Shown: positions 34,421-43,869, counted from the first letter of the stretch. The stretch: 64,000 bases of DNA from Parasegetibacter sp. NRK P23 (GCF_023721715.1 NZ_JAMDLG010000001.1:1181889-1245888); one strand, 5' to 3'. Notes: generated by a model from the letters alone, not told the origin. Made by a program: numbers and translations.

Positions 34421-34807
34421 GTGAAATTAAAGTCTGGCCTAACAATCACCACTATTGCCGGGAATAAGATCACGATTCCCCCTTTTTCTGAAAAATATGT
34501 TCTTATTGATTTCTGGGGAACCTGGTGTGTCAGCGGCCCATGTTTTGGACTGATGCCCAAGTTCAGAATGTTCGCGGAGCAATACAAGGATAAGGTAGCG
34601 ATCGTGAGTATTGCTTTTGATGATGATGTGAAGAAAGTTAAGGCGTATGCAGATACCAATAAAACGGTGTGAGATCATTTGGAAGAAGGAATGGAACAGC
34701 AGGAGGGATTAACAAAGCAATTCCGGGTATCAGAGTTCCCGACATTTATACTAATTGACAGCGGCGGGAAAATCTTGTTCAGGGGTCGGGGGAAGAGGGT
34801 TGGATAG
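34421..34807 (+). pseudogene. Broken TlpA-like thioredoxin-fold gene
   Basis: The frame opens with GTG at 34421 and shows a thioredoxin-like domain (YVLIDFWGTWCVSGPCFGL, then YKDKVAIVSIAFDDDVKK). A TGA at 34670-34672 interrupts it where Trp (TGG) would fit, and the same frame continues to a TAG at 34805-34807 with LTKQFRVSEFPTFILID, including the cis-Pro region. The active-site motif reads WCVSGPC, two residues longer than the usual WCxxC spacing. There is no signal peptide and the 5' part is missing. It is therefore a remnant of a longer TlpA/thiol-disulfide protein. Confidence 0.8.
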
Positions 34808-34863
34808 TGTGATGAGGGTAATGGGGGGTGTCCAGGCTGGATGATCCCATTGGCCACCTGATG

Positions 34864-35208
34864 TCATGTTAACAAAATCTTGATTTCGTCACTCAGAGCA
34901 GAAAACATGTTAACGTTTATCAATTTTGTTAACACGTTTTCGGAACGTGTTAAGTTTTTGCTGGCCCGTTGTGCAATGGTGTCACTGCTATACAATTCAT
35001 CATGCGTAGTGATAATGTTCTCAATAGCTGAACTATCCTTCGCTTCCTGCAGCGATAAGGTATTTAGAATAATAACTTCATTTGGGATAGTTTCAGCGCC
35101 CCCATTTAACGCTGCAAGCGCTTTATGAGCCAAAGAAAGTTTTTTCAATACAACCTTGCTCTCAATATCGTATGTAAAGGGCAAGGTTGGTATCATTGAA
35201 ATTGCCAT
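34864..35208 (-). pseudogene. Fic-family N-terminal fragment
   Basis: 114 codons match the N-terminal domain of class II Fic proteins: ALAALNGGAETIPNEVIILN and LSLQEAKDSSAIENIITTHDELY. The inhibitory helix motif (S/T)xxxE(G/N) is kept in SSAIEN. The catalytic HxFx(D/E)GNGR motif and the rest of the Fic domain are absent; the frame stops at 34864 and I see no continuation in the next 180 bases. After about residue 85 the sequence no longer looks like Fic. An inverted repeat CATAATA...TATTATG at 35225-35251 lies just upstream and may be an old control site. Confidence 0.7.
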
Positions 35209-35445
35209 GCAAATATTTTTTCCTCATAATACGCAACCTTACGATATTATGGTTATGAATGTAAAATATGAATTGTGCATCGGATTCTTCAATCGTTGAT
35301 TCTAAACAACCACGCTCTAATTTAAAATTAAGGCGGCTATCGAAGAACTAAGACTTCAGCTTTTCTATACAGAAACATCTACAGCCCGAAAACAATCGAG
35401 CGAAATTCAATGCGACTTCAAACATTGCTTGCTAGGCATTTTCTC

Positions 35446-35491
35446 AAAAAACAAAAGCCACACTGCTTTAAAAATTTGCAATGTAGCTTTT
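35446..35491 (-). terminator. Rho-independent terminator after tRNA-Arg
   Basis: On the minus strand AAAAGCTACATTGC pairs with GCAGTGTGGCTTTT across 14 positions (two G-T pairs, 11-base loop), followed by GTTTTTTG. It begins four bases after the tRNA 3' end. Confidence 0.88.
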
Positions 35492-35495
35492 CTGG

Positions 35496-35567
35496 TAGCC
35501 TCGACAGGAATCGAACCTGTATCTAAAGTTTAGGAAACTTCTATTCTATCCATTGAACTACGAGGCC
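35496..35567 (-). tRNA. tRNA-Arg (anticodon CCT)
   Basis: 72 bases. The acceptor stem pairs GGCCTCG with CGAGGCT (the first pair G-U), with discriminator A. The anticodon loop is TTCCTAA with anticodon CCT (plus-strand bases 35532-35534), and the T arm is ACAGG-TTCGATT-CCTGT. CCA is not encoded. It reads AGG. It borders the accessory segment at 32.7-35.5 kb. Confidence 0.95.
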
Positions 35568-35625
35568 ATTCCACCTTACAAATCCTATTGTTTTGTGGCG
35601 GGAGCGCAAAAATAAGGCAAATCCC

Positions 35626-35633
35626 TATCTTTG
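35626..35633 (+). promoter_or_regulatory. -7 promoter box of the TPR gene
   Basis: TATCTTTG matches the Bacteroidota -7 consensus TAnnTTTG, 25 bases before the start codon. No good -33 box is seen at the usual spacing. Confidence 0.5.
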
Positions 35634-35658
35634 CCATCCATTTTTAAGGGGATTATTT

Positions 35659-36309
35659 ATGAAATTTTACAATACGCTCATCCGTTACCGTCTTCCGCTG
35701 GCCGTCCTGATCATTATTCTGGCCGTGGTTACCAATGTTTATGCTGGTTTCTGGCCCTCGTCCCCCCTGTACCTGGTTGGTGTGATCCTGCTGTTCAGCC
35801 ATTTTTTCTTCGGCCCCATGCGGCTGATCCAGGAATATATGGAAAGCGGCGATATGGACGGGGCGGAGAAAATCCTCAATTCCGTTCAGTTCCCCAACCT
35901 GCTGTACAAACCCATCCGTTCGGTATATTATACGCTGAAAGGCAATATCGCCATGATGAAACAGGATTTCGACGGCGCCGAGAAAATGATGAAGAAAGGA
36001 CTCGACCTGGGTATGCCCATGAAAGAAGCCGAAGGCGCCAGCCTGCTGCAGATGGGGATGCTCTCCCTGCAGCGGAACGACCTGAAACAGGCCGAAAACT
36101 ACATCCGCAGCGCCCTCCGCAAAGGGTTGCCCGATAAGGAGAACAAAGCGGCAGCTTACCTCCAGATGTGCTCCATCATGATGAACAAAAGAGAGTTTCG
36201 CGCCGCGAAAGACTTCTTCCGAAAGGCTAAAGCTGAAAAACCCACTACTCCGGAGATCGTCAACCAGATCAAAGAGATCGAAAAATACATCTCACGGATA
36301 CCCGGATAA
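35659..36309 (+). CDS. Membrane-anchored TPR-like protein
   Basis: 216 aa from the ATG at 35659, chosen over an upstream in-frame start because it directly precedes a hydrophobic stretch (MKFYNTLIRYRLPLAVLIII) and follows a -7 box. Two membrane segments lie about residues 13-30 and 38-54 (SPLYLVGVILLFSHFFFG). The rest is tetratricopeptide-like helices with repeated patterns (YTLKGNIAMMKQDFDGAEKM; LLQMGMLSLQRNDLKQAENY; LQMCSIMMNKREFRAAKDFF), facing the cytoplasm or periplasm. Such proteins are scaffolds. Neighbours give no clear hint. Confidence 0.85.
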   Translation: MKFYNTLIRYRLPLAVLIIILAVVTNVYAGFWPSSPLYLVGVILLFSHFFFGPMRLIQEYMESGDMDGAEKILNSVQFPNLLYKPIRSVYYTLKGNIAMMKQDFDGAEKMMKKGLDLGMPMKEAEGASLLQMGMLSLQRNDLKQAENYIRSALRKGLPDKENKAAAYLQMCSIMMNKREFRAAKDFFRKAKAEKPTTPEIVNQIKEIEKYISRIPG

Positions 36310-36313
36310 CTTC

Positions 36314-36787
36314 TTACAACGGCGGAAATGTACCAAACATTTCCGCTACTTTTTTACGGCGGTATTCAAATATATCTGCCAGTTGTTTCTCCACGAACAA
36401 TGTATGGGCCAGATCGCCCAATACCCACAATGGAAGTTTGTAGTGCACGATATCCGTCATTTCCGTACCATTGGGTACTTCGCGGAAATGGTGCTGGTGG
36501 TGCCATAAACTATATGGCCCGAACCGCTGCTCATCCACAAATAGTTTTCCTTCCACCACATGCGTGATCTCGGTCATCCAGTAAAGGGGGATGCCCAGCA
36601 ACGGACGCACTTTATACTCAATGATCTGGCCGGGATACATCCGTTCGGGACGATGCTTGCTCGTGATCTGAAAACGCATGTACGCCGGCGTTATGGCCTG
36701 CAGGTTGTCGGGACGGGAAAAGAAATCCCAGGTGGCTTCAAGTCCAATGGGAATGGTCTGAACCGCTTTGATGCAATGAACGGACAT
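36314..36787 (-). CDS. SRPBCC/START-like ligand-binding protein
   Basis: 157 aa. The helix-grip fold is recognisable: IPIGLEATWDFFSRPDNLQA at the N-terminus and the strand pattern MTEITHVVEGKLFVDEQRFGPYSLWHHQHHF in the centre. It belongs to the cell-division-inhibitor-like (YfcH/SulA-type label) SRPBCC proteins of Bacteroidota. Relatives bind hydrophobic ligands; the function is unknown. It is convergent with the TPR gene (four bases between stops) and divergent from the helicase gene. Confidence 0.85.
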   Translation of the reverse strand: MSVHCIKAVQTIPIGLEATWDFFSRPDNLQAITPAYMRFQITSKHRPERMYPGQIIEYKVRPLLGIPLYWMTEITHVVEGKLFVDEQRFGPYSLWHHQHHFREVPNGTEMTDIVHYKLPLWVLGDLAHTLFVEKQLADIFEYRRKKVAEMFGTFPPL

Positions 36788-36846
36788 AGGGGTGAAATAT
36801 TTACATAGATTTACAAGATTGGACGGAAAAAGTTCAACTTTATGCT

Positions 36847-39800
36847 ATGGTGAAAATGAACAACGAACTCCGGCAGCAATACCGGCAAGCCTATAACGCC
36901 CTCAACCCTACCCAGCAAAAAGCCGTGGATACCATCGAAGGACCGGTGATGGTGATCGCCGGACCGGGAACGGGAAAAACACAGATCCTGGGCGCCAGGA
37001 TCGCGAAGATCCTGCTGGATACCGATACGCGCCCCGAAAACATACTCTGCCTTACTTATACCGATGCCGGGGTGGTGGCCATGCGCAAAAGGCTGTTGCA
37101 GTTTATTGGCCCCGACGCTTATAAAGTGAACATCTACACCTTCCACGCTTTCTGCAACGACGTGATCCAGGAGAACCTGCCTTTGTTCGAAAAGCATGTA
37201 CTGGACCCGGTTTCCGACCTGGAAAGGATTGAAATGATGAAGGAGCTGATCGATGGTTTTCCAAAGAACCATCCGCTCAAAAGGTACCGCGGCAATGTGT
37301 ATTACGAAATGAAGGGACTCACCGACCTGTTCAGCGTGATGAAGAAAGAGGGATGGACACCTGAAGGCATGAACCAAAAGATCGATGAATACATCACTTC
37401 ATTGCCCGAAAGGGAAGAATACATCACCAAAAGGGCCACGAAGGAATTCAAAAAAGGCGATCTCCGTACCGATAAAATTGAAGAAGAAAAAGGCAAAATC
37501 GAAAAGCTCCGGGCCGCCGTGAACGCCTTCGAACCTTTCCAGGAAATCATGCGCCAAAAGAACCGCTACGATTTCGACGATATGATCAACTGGGTGATCC
37601 GCGCTTTTTCGGAGAATGAACCACTGCTGCGCCGCTACCAGGAACAGTTCCTCTATATTTTGGTGGATGAATACCAGGATACCAGCGGCAGCCAGAATAA
37701 ACTGGTGCAGCAACTGATCGCCTACTGGGATACCCCGAACATTTTTGTGGTGGGCGACGATGACCAGTCGATATACAGGTTCCAGGGCGCGAACGTGGAG
37801 AATATGCTGAACTTCGCCGATACCTACCAGCAGCAACTCCGCACATTGGTGCTTACGCAGAACTACCGGTCCACCCAACCGATACTTGACGCTTCCAAAA
37901 AACTGATCGATTCCAACGAAGAACGGCTGGTGAAACAATTGCCCGGCCTCAGTAAGGAACTGCTTTCCAGTCGGCCGGGACTCATGGAGCTTACCCATAC
38001 CCCCGTGATCCGCGAATACCTTTCGCCCCGCCAGGAAATGACGGCCATTACGCTGGAAATAGCGCAACTGGTGAAAGAAAAACTGGTGCCGCCAGGGCGC
38101 ATCGCCGTTATTTACAAGGAAAACAAATACGGCGAAGAACTGGCGCTGTTTCTCCAGGCCCGAGATGTACCGGTGTACAGTAAACGAAACCTCAACCTGT
38201 TCACCATCCCGTTGGCGCAACAACTGATCCGGCTACTAAAATACCTTGATGCGGAGCACGATACCACCTATGGCGGCGACGGCTTCCTGTTCGAAATCCT
38301 GCACATCAACTGGTTCAATATTCCTTCCGTGGATATTGCCCGGCTCACCGCGGAACTGGCCGATAAAAACAGCAGTGGCGCGGGCCCCAGGAGCAGTTTA
38401 CGGCAATACCTGCATACCAAATCCACCGAGCCGCAACGCGAACTGTTCAGCACCGGCATCCACGAAAACCTGAAAAGGGCCTCCCGCATCATCGAAGCGC
38501 TGCTGGCCGCCGTTCCCAATACTACTTTACAGGGATTAATGGAACAGATCATCCGCGAAGCGGGCGTACTGGCACACATCCTGAAACAGCCCGATAAGGT
38601 ATGGCAAATGCAGGTGCTCACGGCCATGTTCGAATTCGTGAAGGAAGAAACCCGCCGTAACCCGACCCTGCGCCTGCACCAACTGGTGGAAACCCTGGAC
38701 ACCATGGAGAAGGAAGGACTCGTGCTGCCCCTGGTGCAGGTGAGTGGCAACGACAAAGGTGTGAACCTGCTTACCGCCCACGGCTCCAAAGGCCTGGAAT
38801 ACGAATATGTTTTCCTCGCTGGCTGCAACGCTTCTTTCTGGGAGAAGAAAAGAAAGCCCGGCGGTGGTTATAAAATGCCCGATACCCTGTTCTCTTCCAC
38901 AGAAGGTTCCTCCGGGAATGAGAACAGCAAAGAAGAACTGCGCCGCCTGTTTTACGTGGCGCTCACCAGGGCCGAAAAGCATTTGTACATTTCCTACGCA
39001 CGTTTCAAAGACGATAACAAGGAACTGGAACCTTCCATGTTCATCGCTGAAATTCAGCAGGAAAGTCCATTGCCGGTGGAAAGACCGGTGGTTTCCCCTG
39101 AAACGATGGCGGAATTTAATATCGTAAACTTCTCGCAACCAGCCGCGCCGGAGATAGAAAGACTGGAAACGGAATTCATTACGCGGGTGCTGGAACGCTT
39201 TACCATGAACGTTACGGCATTGAGCAATTACCTGAAATGTCCGCTGGAATTTTATTTCAGAAGTCTGATCCGCATTCCTTCCCCCAAAAACGAAGCCACC
39301 GAATTTGGATCCGCCGTACACCACGCCGTAGAGCAACTGTTCAGGAAAATGCAGGACATGAACAAGCAGTTCCCGCCCATGCAGGTATTCCTGGAAGATT
39401 TCTCCTGGTACATGTACCGCCACCGCGAGAGTTTTACCAAAGAACAGTTTGAAAGGAGAATGGAATATGGCAAGGAGATTCTCGCCAATTACTACCAGCA
39501 TTACATCGACAAATGGAATAAAGTAGTGGTGGTGGAAAGGAATATCCGGAACGTGGTAGTGGATGGGGTGCCGCTGAAAGGAAAACTGGACAAACTCGAA
39601 TTTGACGGCAGTCATGTGAACGTTGTGGACTATAAATCCGGCGACCCGGACAACGGGATCAAAAAACTGTCTGGTCCTTCTGAAAAAGACCCCAACGGCG
39701 GCGACTACTGGCGGCAGGCCGTTTTCTATAAAATCCTGGTGGATGGCTACGAGAACCGCGACTGGAAAGTAATCAGTTCCGAATTTGATTTCATTGAACC

Positions 39801-40017
39801 CGATAAAAAGAAGCAATACCGCAAGGAAAAAGTGCTGATCACCGATGCCGATACCACCACCGTGAAACAACAGATCAAAACCGTGTGGGAACGCATACAG
39901 GCGCACGATTTTTACACCGGCTGCGGCGCATCCGACTGCCACTGGTGCAATTTTGTGAAAACGAACGAACTGGCCGTAAGCCTGCATACTTTGAACCCCG
40001 ATGAGGGGGAAGCGTAA
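36847..40017 (+). CDS. UvrD/Rep-type helicase fused to a PD-(D/E)XK nuclease with an Fe-S cluster
   Basis: 1056 aa. The helicase part (about residues 1-730) has motif Q/I NPTQQKAVDTIEGP and AGPGTGKTQI, motif II VDEYQDTSG, motif III GDDDQSIYRFQGA, motif IV LTQNYRSTQPIL, motif V LLTAHGSKGLEYEYVF and motif VI RRLFYVALTRAEKHL. The C-terminal nuclease (about 780-1045) has FGSAVHHAVEQLF, GKLDKLEF and VVDYKSGD (the catalytic D and DYK residues). One Cys in YLKCPLEFYF and three in GCGASDCHWC near the C-terminus match the AddB/Cas4-type Fe-S arrangement. It resembles single-chain AddAB-like proteins and probably works in double-strand break repair or DNA degradation. Confidence 0.93.
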   Translation: MVKMNNELRQQYRQAYNALNPTQQKAVDTIEGPVMVIAGPGTGKTQILGARIAKILLDTDTRPENILCLTYTDAGVVAMRKRLLQFIGPDAYKVNIYTFHAFCNDVIQENLPLFEKHVLDPVSDLERIEMMKELIDGFPKNHPLKRYRGNVYYEMKGLTDLFSVMKKEGWTPEGMNQKIDEYITSLPEREEYITKRATKEFKKGDLRTDKIEEEKGKIEKLRAAVNAFEPFQEIMRQKNRYDFDDMINWVIRAFSENEPLLRRYQEQFLYILVDEYQDTSGSQNKLVQQLIAYWDTPNIFVVGDDDQSIYRFQGANVENMLNFADTYQQQLRTLVLTQNYRSTQPILDASKKLIDSNEERLVKQLPGLSKELLSSRPGLMELTHTPVIREYLSPRQEMTAITLEIAQLVKEKLVPPGRIAVIYKENKYGEELALFLQARDVPVYSKRNLNLFTIPLAQQLIRLLKYLDAEHDTTYGGDGFLFEILHINWFNIPSVDIARLTAELADKNSSGAGPRSSLRQYLHTKSTEPQRELFSTGIHENLKRASRIIEALLAAVPNTTLQGLMEQIIREAGVLAHILKQPDKVWQMQVLTAMFEFVKEETRRNPTLRLHQLVETLDTMEKEGLVLPLVQVSGNDKGVNLLTAHGSKGLEYEYVFLAGCNASFWEKKRKPGGGYKMPDTLFSSTEGSSGNENSKEELRRLFYVALTRAEKHLYISYARFKDDNKELEPSMFIAEIQQESPLPVERPVVSPETMAEFNIVNFSQPAAPEIERLETEFITRVLERFTMNVTALSNYLKCPLEFYFRSLIRIPSPKNEATEFGSAVHHAVEQLFRKMQDMNKQFPPMQVFLEDFSWYMYRHRESFTKEQFERRMEYGKEILANYYQHYIDKWNKVVVVERNIRNVVVDGVPLKGKLDKLEFDGSHVNVVDYKSGDPDNGIKKLSGPSEKDPNGGDYWRQAVFYKILVDGYENRDWKVISSEFDFIEPDKKKQYRKEKVLITDADTTTVKQQIKTVWERIQAHDFYTGCGASDCHWCNFVKTNELAVSLHTLNPDEGEA

Positions 40018-40094
40018 GCTTTAGGGAGAAATTAACCGGCTGCTTCCGTACGCTGGGTGAAATCTCCCTAAGTTTGCACATATTTTTCCGTAAG

Positions 40095-41516
40095 ATGATG
40101 CAATTAAAGAACGGGCTTTCTTTCAGTATAATCACCGCTGTAATACTAATCTGGCTGCAGAGTTGCGCCAATATGGCCGCGCCCACCGGGGGACCGCGCG
40201 ATTCCCTGCCGCCAATATTACTCCGGGCTTCCCCACCCGATTCCACCCTCAACCTGAAAGGCGGCAAAGAAACCAGGATCGTATTCGATTTTGATGAATA
40301 CATTGAACTCGATAATATCCAGCAGAACCTGATCGTGTCCCCCACGCTCAAAGGAACCCCGTTCGTAACCCGGAAACTCCGTACCGTTACCGTGCGCATC
40401 AAGGATACCCTGGACGAAAACACCACGTACACCCTCGATTTCGGAAACGGCATCAAGGACCTGAACGAAGGCAATCCCTTTAAAAACTTCCGTTATACTT
40501 TCTCCACCGGCAATTACCTCGACTCACTAAGCTTGTCTGGTAAAATCACCCTCGCCGAAGACGGCAAAACCGACACCACACTGATGGTGATGCTCCACCG
40601 TAACCTGGACGATTCCGCCGTTGTAAAGGAGAAGCCCCGTTATTATACCCGGGTGAACAACAAAGGAGCATTTACCTTCAGGAACCTGCCCCCGGGCCAG
40701 TTCAAACTGTACGCCCTGAAAGATGAGAGCGGCATGGGAAGATATATGAAGCCCGACCAAATGTTCGCGTTCAGCGACTCAATCATCAATACCGCCGCCG
40801 CGAACGAGAACATCGAACTGTTCGCTTACGTGGAAGAAAAAGAAAGCAAAAAAGAGAAGCCGAAAGCCACGAAACCCGGCGCCAAACCACAACTCAGCAA
40901 AAAAGATTCCACCTTGCGCTTCCAGCCCAATCTAGATGGACAACAGATGGACCTGCTGAAAGCGCTGACACTCACTTTCCCCCGGCCCATCGCCACCTTC
41001 GATTCCACAAAACTGCAATTGACCGATTCCACGTATAAACCGGTGGCTGGGTATACTTACTCGTTTGACACATCCCGCACCATACTTACGCTCACCTATC
41101 CGTGGCCCGCGGAAACCGGGTTCAACCTGCTTTCTACCGAAGGCTCGGTCATCGATTCACTGGGCGGGTCACTGCCCACCGATACGCTTACATTCACCAC
41201 CAAACGCAAACGCGATTACGGCAGCCTGCGACTCCGGTTCACCAATTACAATTCAGCCGGCACACCGCTCGTATTGCAACTGGTGGCCAACAATGAAGTA
41301 AAAGCGTCCATACCGGTTTCGGCAGGTGTGGTGTACAGGGAACTTTTCCCGCCCGGCGAATATGAACTCCGGATACTGATAGATGAAAACAACAACGGCA
41401 AATGGGATCCCGGCAGCTTTTTCGGCGGACGAAAACAACCGGAAAAGGTGCGTCCCTACGAAAAGAAACTATCGGTAAAAGCCAATTGGGACAACGAACT
41501 CTCCATAGAATTGTAA
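40095..41516 (+). CDS. Lipoprotein with Ig-like domain (SbsA-Ig type)
   Basis: 473 aa from the ATG at 40095. The lipobox is LIWLQSC (Cys about residue 23), followed by [15 protein letters not shown], a conserved opening of this Bacteroidota lipoprotein family. An Ig-like domain follows (about 45-140, [29 protein letters not shown]), then a carboxypeptidase-like segment, a Lys-rich linker ([18 protein letters not shown], about 250-275) and a second Ig-like domain. The function is unknown; members are often essential-looking single-copy genes. A -7 box TAAGTTTG is at 40069-40076. Confidence 0.85.
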   Translation: MMQLKNGLSFSIITAVILIWLQSCANMAAPTGGPRDSLPPILLRASPPDSTLNLKGGKETRIVFDFDEYIELDNIQQNLIVSPTLKGTPFVTRKLRTVTVRIKDTLDENTTYTLDFGNGIKDLNEGNPFKNFRYTFSTGNYLDSLSLSGKITLAEDGKTDTTLMVMLHRNLDDSAVVKEKPRYYTRVNNKGAFTFRNLPPGQFKLYALKDESGMGRYMKPDQMFAFSDSIINTAAANENIELFAYVEEKESKKEKPKATKPGAKPQLSKKDSTLRFQPNLDGQQMDLLKALTLTFPRPIATFDSTKLQLTDSTYKPVAGYTYSFDTSRTILTLTYPWPAETGFNLLSTEGSVIDSLGGSLPTDTLTFTTKRKRDYGSLRLRFTNYNSAGTPLVLQLVANNEVKASIPVSAGVVYRELFPPGEYELRILIDENNNGKWDPGSFFGGRKQPEKVRPYEKKLSVKANWDNELSIEL

Positions 41517-41517
41517 C

Positions 41518-41525
41518 TATCTTTG
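41518..41525 (+). promoter_or_regulatory. -7 promoter box directly before recR
   Basis: TATCTTTG matches TAnnTTTG. Only four bases separate it from the recR ATG, so a transcript from here would have almost no leader. It overlaps the stop region of the lipoprotein gene. No -33 box is seen. Confidence 0.45.
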
Positions 41526-41529
41526 CGCC

Positions 41530-42147
41530 ATGCAGTTTCCATCTTCCCTGCTCGAAAACGCCGTCGCGGAGTTCAGTAAATTGCCCGGCATCGGTAAAAA
41601 AACCGCGCTCCGCCTGGTGCTACACCTGTTGAAGCAGGACCCCGAACATGCCAGCCGGTTCGGCGAAGCCATCGTTAAGATGCGCCAGGAAATAAAATTC
41701 TGCAAACGTTGTTTCAATATCTCCGATACCGATACCTGCGGTATCTGCAGCAATCCGCTCCGGAAACAGGATACCATTTGCGTGGTGGAGAACATCCGTG
41801 ATGTGATCGCTATTGAAAGCACCCAGCAATTCAGTGGTACATACCATGTTTTGGGTGGGGTGATTTCACCACTTGACGGCGTGGGCCCCGATCAGCTGAA
41901 CATAGAATCACTGGTGAAAAGGGTTGGCACAGAAGGTACACGTGAACTCATTTTTGCTTTAAACCCGAACATTCAGGGTGATACCACCATTTATTATATC
42001 CAGAAAAAACTCCAGCCCTTCCCGGTGAATATCACCACCATCGCAAGGGGTATTTCTTTTGGGGGAGAACTGGAATACGCCGATGAGATGACCCTCGCCC
42101 GCTCCATCGCCAACCGTTTACCTGTAGAGAAATATGTAGGGAAGTAG
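41530..42147 (+). CDS. recR: Recombination mediator RecR
   Basis: 205 aa, the usual length. RecR forms a ring with RecO and helps load RecA at gaps. The helix-hairpin-helix is near the start ([20 protein letters not shown], about residues 14-33), the zinc finger CKRC...CGIC is at about 57-72, and the Toprim domain runs about 80-175 with [12 protein letters not shown] and [13 protein letters not shown]. All family features look intact. Possible transcription from its own -7 box or from the upstream lipoprotein gene. Confidence 0.97.
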   Translation: MQFPSSLLENAVAEFSKLPGIGKKTALRLVLHLLKQDPEHASRFGEAIVKMRQEIKFCKRCFNISDTDTCGICSNPLRKQDTICVVENIRDVIAIESTQQFSGTYHVLGGVISPLDGVGPDQLNIESLVKRVGTEGTRELIFALNPNIQGDTTIYYIQKKLQPFPVNITTIARGISFGGELEYADEMTLARSIANRLPVEKYVGK

Positions 42148-42157
42148 CCAGCAAACC

Positions 42158-42171
42158 CTAACGACTGTTAG
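42158..42171. promoter_or_regulatory. TetR/PaaR operator-like palindrome before the TetR gene
   Basis: CTAACGACTGTTAG, arms CTAAC and GTTAG. It differs at two central positions from CTAACACCTGTTAG before paaA (49908-49921). It lies 11 bases upstream of a -7 box and so would block the promoter when bound. Confidence 0.75.
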
Positions 42172-42182
42172 CTTTTTTGACT

Positions 42183-42190
42183 TATCTTTG
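42183..42190 (+). promoter_or_regulatory. -7 promoter box of the TetR-paaE operon
   Basis: TATCTTTG matches TAnnTTTG and ends six bases before the TetR ATG at 42197. The operator at 42158-42171 covers the -33 region. Confidence 0.6.
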
Positions 42191-42196
42191 GAAGGT

Positions 42197-42787
42197 ATGT
42201 CTAAGATTAAAAGCCGCAAAAACAGCACGAAGAAGGAAGCCATTATTGAGACCGCCTCCCATCTTTTCCGCGAAAAAGGTTTCAGCGCCACCTCCATGCG
42301 CGACCTCGCCGAAAAAGTAGGCGTGGAAGCCGCCAGTCTGTACAACCATATTCAATCCAAAGCCGAGTTGCTCCAGGAAATCTGTTTCCGGGTGGCCAAC
42401 CAGTTCATCACCCATATCGATGCCATCGAACACAGTGAGGAACCCGCGTTGCATAAGCTGGAAGCGATCATCCGTTTTCATATACGGATGATGCTGGACC
42501 AGTATGAAAATGTGTACATCTCCGATCATGAATGGCGGCACCTTCCGGAACCCTATCTGTCCAACTTCCTCAACCAGCGGCGGAGTTACCGGAAAAGGCT
42601 CGGGGCACTCATCGAAAAAGGCATACAACAGGGAGAGATGAAAAACATTGAACCCTACGTGGCCGTGCTCACCATCCTCTCCGCCATCAGCGGACTGGAA
42701 TCATGGCAACGCTCGCGTAAGTCCATTCCCCCTGAAACAATGGAGGACAACATGGTGAAGTATCTCATTGAAGGAATAAAGAAATAA
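42197..42787 (+). CDS. TetR-family regulator of phenylacetate genes (PaaR-like)
   Basis: 196 aa from the ATG at 42197. The N-terminal helix-turn-helix (about residues 10-55) has IETASHLFREKGFSATSMRD and LAEKVGVEAASLYNHIQSK. The C-terminal part is a TetR_C ligand domain ending WQRSRKSIPPETMEDN. It is cotranscribed with paaE (five bases between stop and GTG start). An identical-type palindrome before this gene and before paaA makes it the likely repressor of both arms, with phenylacetyl-CoA as the probable ligand, as for PaaR of other bacteria. The ligand is inferred. Confidence 0.85.
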   Translation: MSKIKSRKNSTKKEAIIETASHLFREKGFSATSMRDLAEKVGVEAASLYNHIQSKAELLQEICFRVANQFITHIDAIEHSEEPALHKLEAIIRFHIRMMLDQYENVYISDHEWRHLPEPYLSNFLNQRRSYRKRLGALIEKGIQQGEMKNIEPYVAVLTILSAISGLESWQRSRKSIPPETMEDNMVKYLIEGIKK

Positions 42788-42792
42788 TTGCC

Positions 42793-43869
42793 GTGGCCGT
42801 ACATTTTCATCCCCTCACGATCAAAGACATAAGAAGAGAAACACCCGAGTGCGTTTCCATCGCCTTCGATATACCCGAAGCACTGGCAGACACTTTCCGT
42901 TTCATCCAGGGCCAGAACATCACGTTGCGCGCACAGGTAAACGGGGAGGAGATCAGAAGGTCCTACTCGATCTGCGCCGCTCCTTCTGAAAACGAATTGC
43001 GGGTGGCGATCAAAGAAGTTTTTAACGGCGCCTTCTCGGGCCTCGCCAACAAAAAGCTGAAACCCGGTGATGTGCTGGAAGTGATGCCGCCCACCGGACG
43101 CTTCTTTACACCGCTGGATCCAGGTACGAAAAGGAATTACCTTGCTTTCGCTGCGGGAAGCGGGATCACACCGGTATTGTCGCTGATCAAAACCACACTG
43201 GTAACGGAGCCACAAAGCAGTTTTACATTGGTATACGGCAACAGGAACCGGGGCAGCATCATCTTCCGCGAAGCTCTGGAGGCATTGAAGAACAAATACG
43301 TTTCCAGGTTCCGCGTGGTCCATATCCTGAGCAGGGAGCAATCAGACACTCCAATTGGCAACGGCAGGATAGATGCTGAAAAATGCCTGCAACTGTTCCA
43401 TAAACTCATCGATCCACTACAGATGCACGCCATCTACCTTTGCGGACCTGAAACCATGATCTTCGCTGTAAAAGAATCGCTTGAAGCAATCGGCGTCGAC
43501 AAAGCGAAGATTCATTTCGAATTGTTCAACACACCCGGACAAACCAACGACATCAAGCCAATCACTTTTAAAGAAAATCAGGGTAAAACAAGCAAGGTCA
43601 CCATCCGACTGGATGGCAACGCCTTCTCCTTCGATCTTCCCTGGAACGGTATTTCGGTGCTGGATGCCGCACTGGCCAAAGGAGCCGACCTGCCCTTCGC
43701 CTGCAAAGGCGGGGTATGCTGTACCTGCCGCGCGAAAGTAGTAAAAGGCGAAGTGGACATGGACATCAACTACGCATTGGAAAAGGATGAACTCGCGGCA
43801 GGGTTTGTATTAACCTGCCAGGCGCATCCCCGCAGCGATGAAGTGGAAATCGACTTCGACCAGCGTTAA
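42793..43869 (+). CDS. paaE: Phenylacetyl-CoA epoxidase reductase subunit PaaE
   Basis: 358 aa with a GTG start at 42793. It passes electrons from NAD(P)H to the PaaABC di-iron oxygenase. Domains in order: FAD-binding (about residues 1-105, RSYSICAAP), NAD-binding (about 110-230, [14 protein letters not shown] and YLCGPETMI) and a C-terminal plant-type 2Fe-2S ferredoxin domain (about 265-358) with CKGGVCCTC and a later Cys in VLTCQAHP. All four cluster Cys are present. It follows the TetR gene on the same transcript; its stop overlaps the convergent obgE stop by four bases. Confidence 0.94.
   Translation: MAVHFHPLTIKDIRRETPECVSIAFDIPEALADTFRFIQGQNITLRAQVNGEEIRRSYSICAAPSENELRVAIKEVFNGAFSGLANKKLKPGDVLEVMPPTGRFFTPLDPGTKRNYLAFAAGSGITPVLSLIKTTLVTEPQSSFTLVYGNRNRGSIIFREALEALKNKYVSRFRVVHILSREQSDTPIGNGRIDAEKCLQLFHKLIDPLQMHAIYLCGPETMIFAVKESLEAIGVDKAKIHFELFNTPGQTNDIKPITFKENQGKTSKVTIRLDGNAFSFDLPWNGISVLDAALAKGADLPFACKGGVCCTCRAKVVKGEVDMDINYALEKDELAAGFVLTCQAHPRSDEVEIDFDQR

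Noticed and set aside
34390-34659. 89-codon minus-strand frame opposite the TlpA-like remnant
   Set aside because: The thioredoxin motifs are on the plus strand; the minus frame has no recognisable feature.
32736-35495. Search for an integrase, att repeats or IS ends around the accessory segment
   Set aside because: No integrase gene and no copy of the tRNA-Arg 3' end could be seen, so I do not call a mobile element.
38536-39987. Long open frame (483 codons) on the minus strand within the helicase-nuclease gene
   Set aside because: Antisense to conserved helicase and nuclease motifs; no family features and no promoter.
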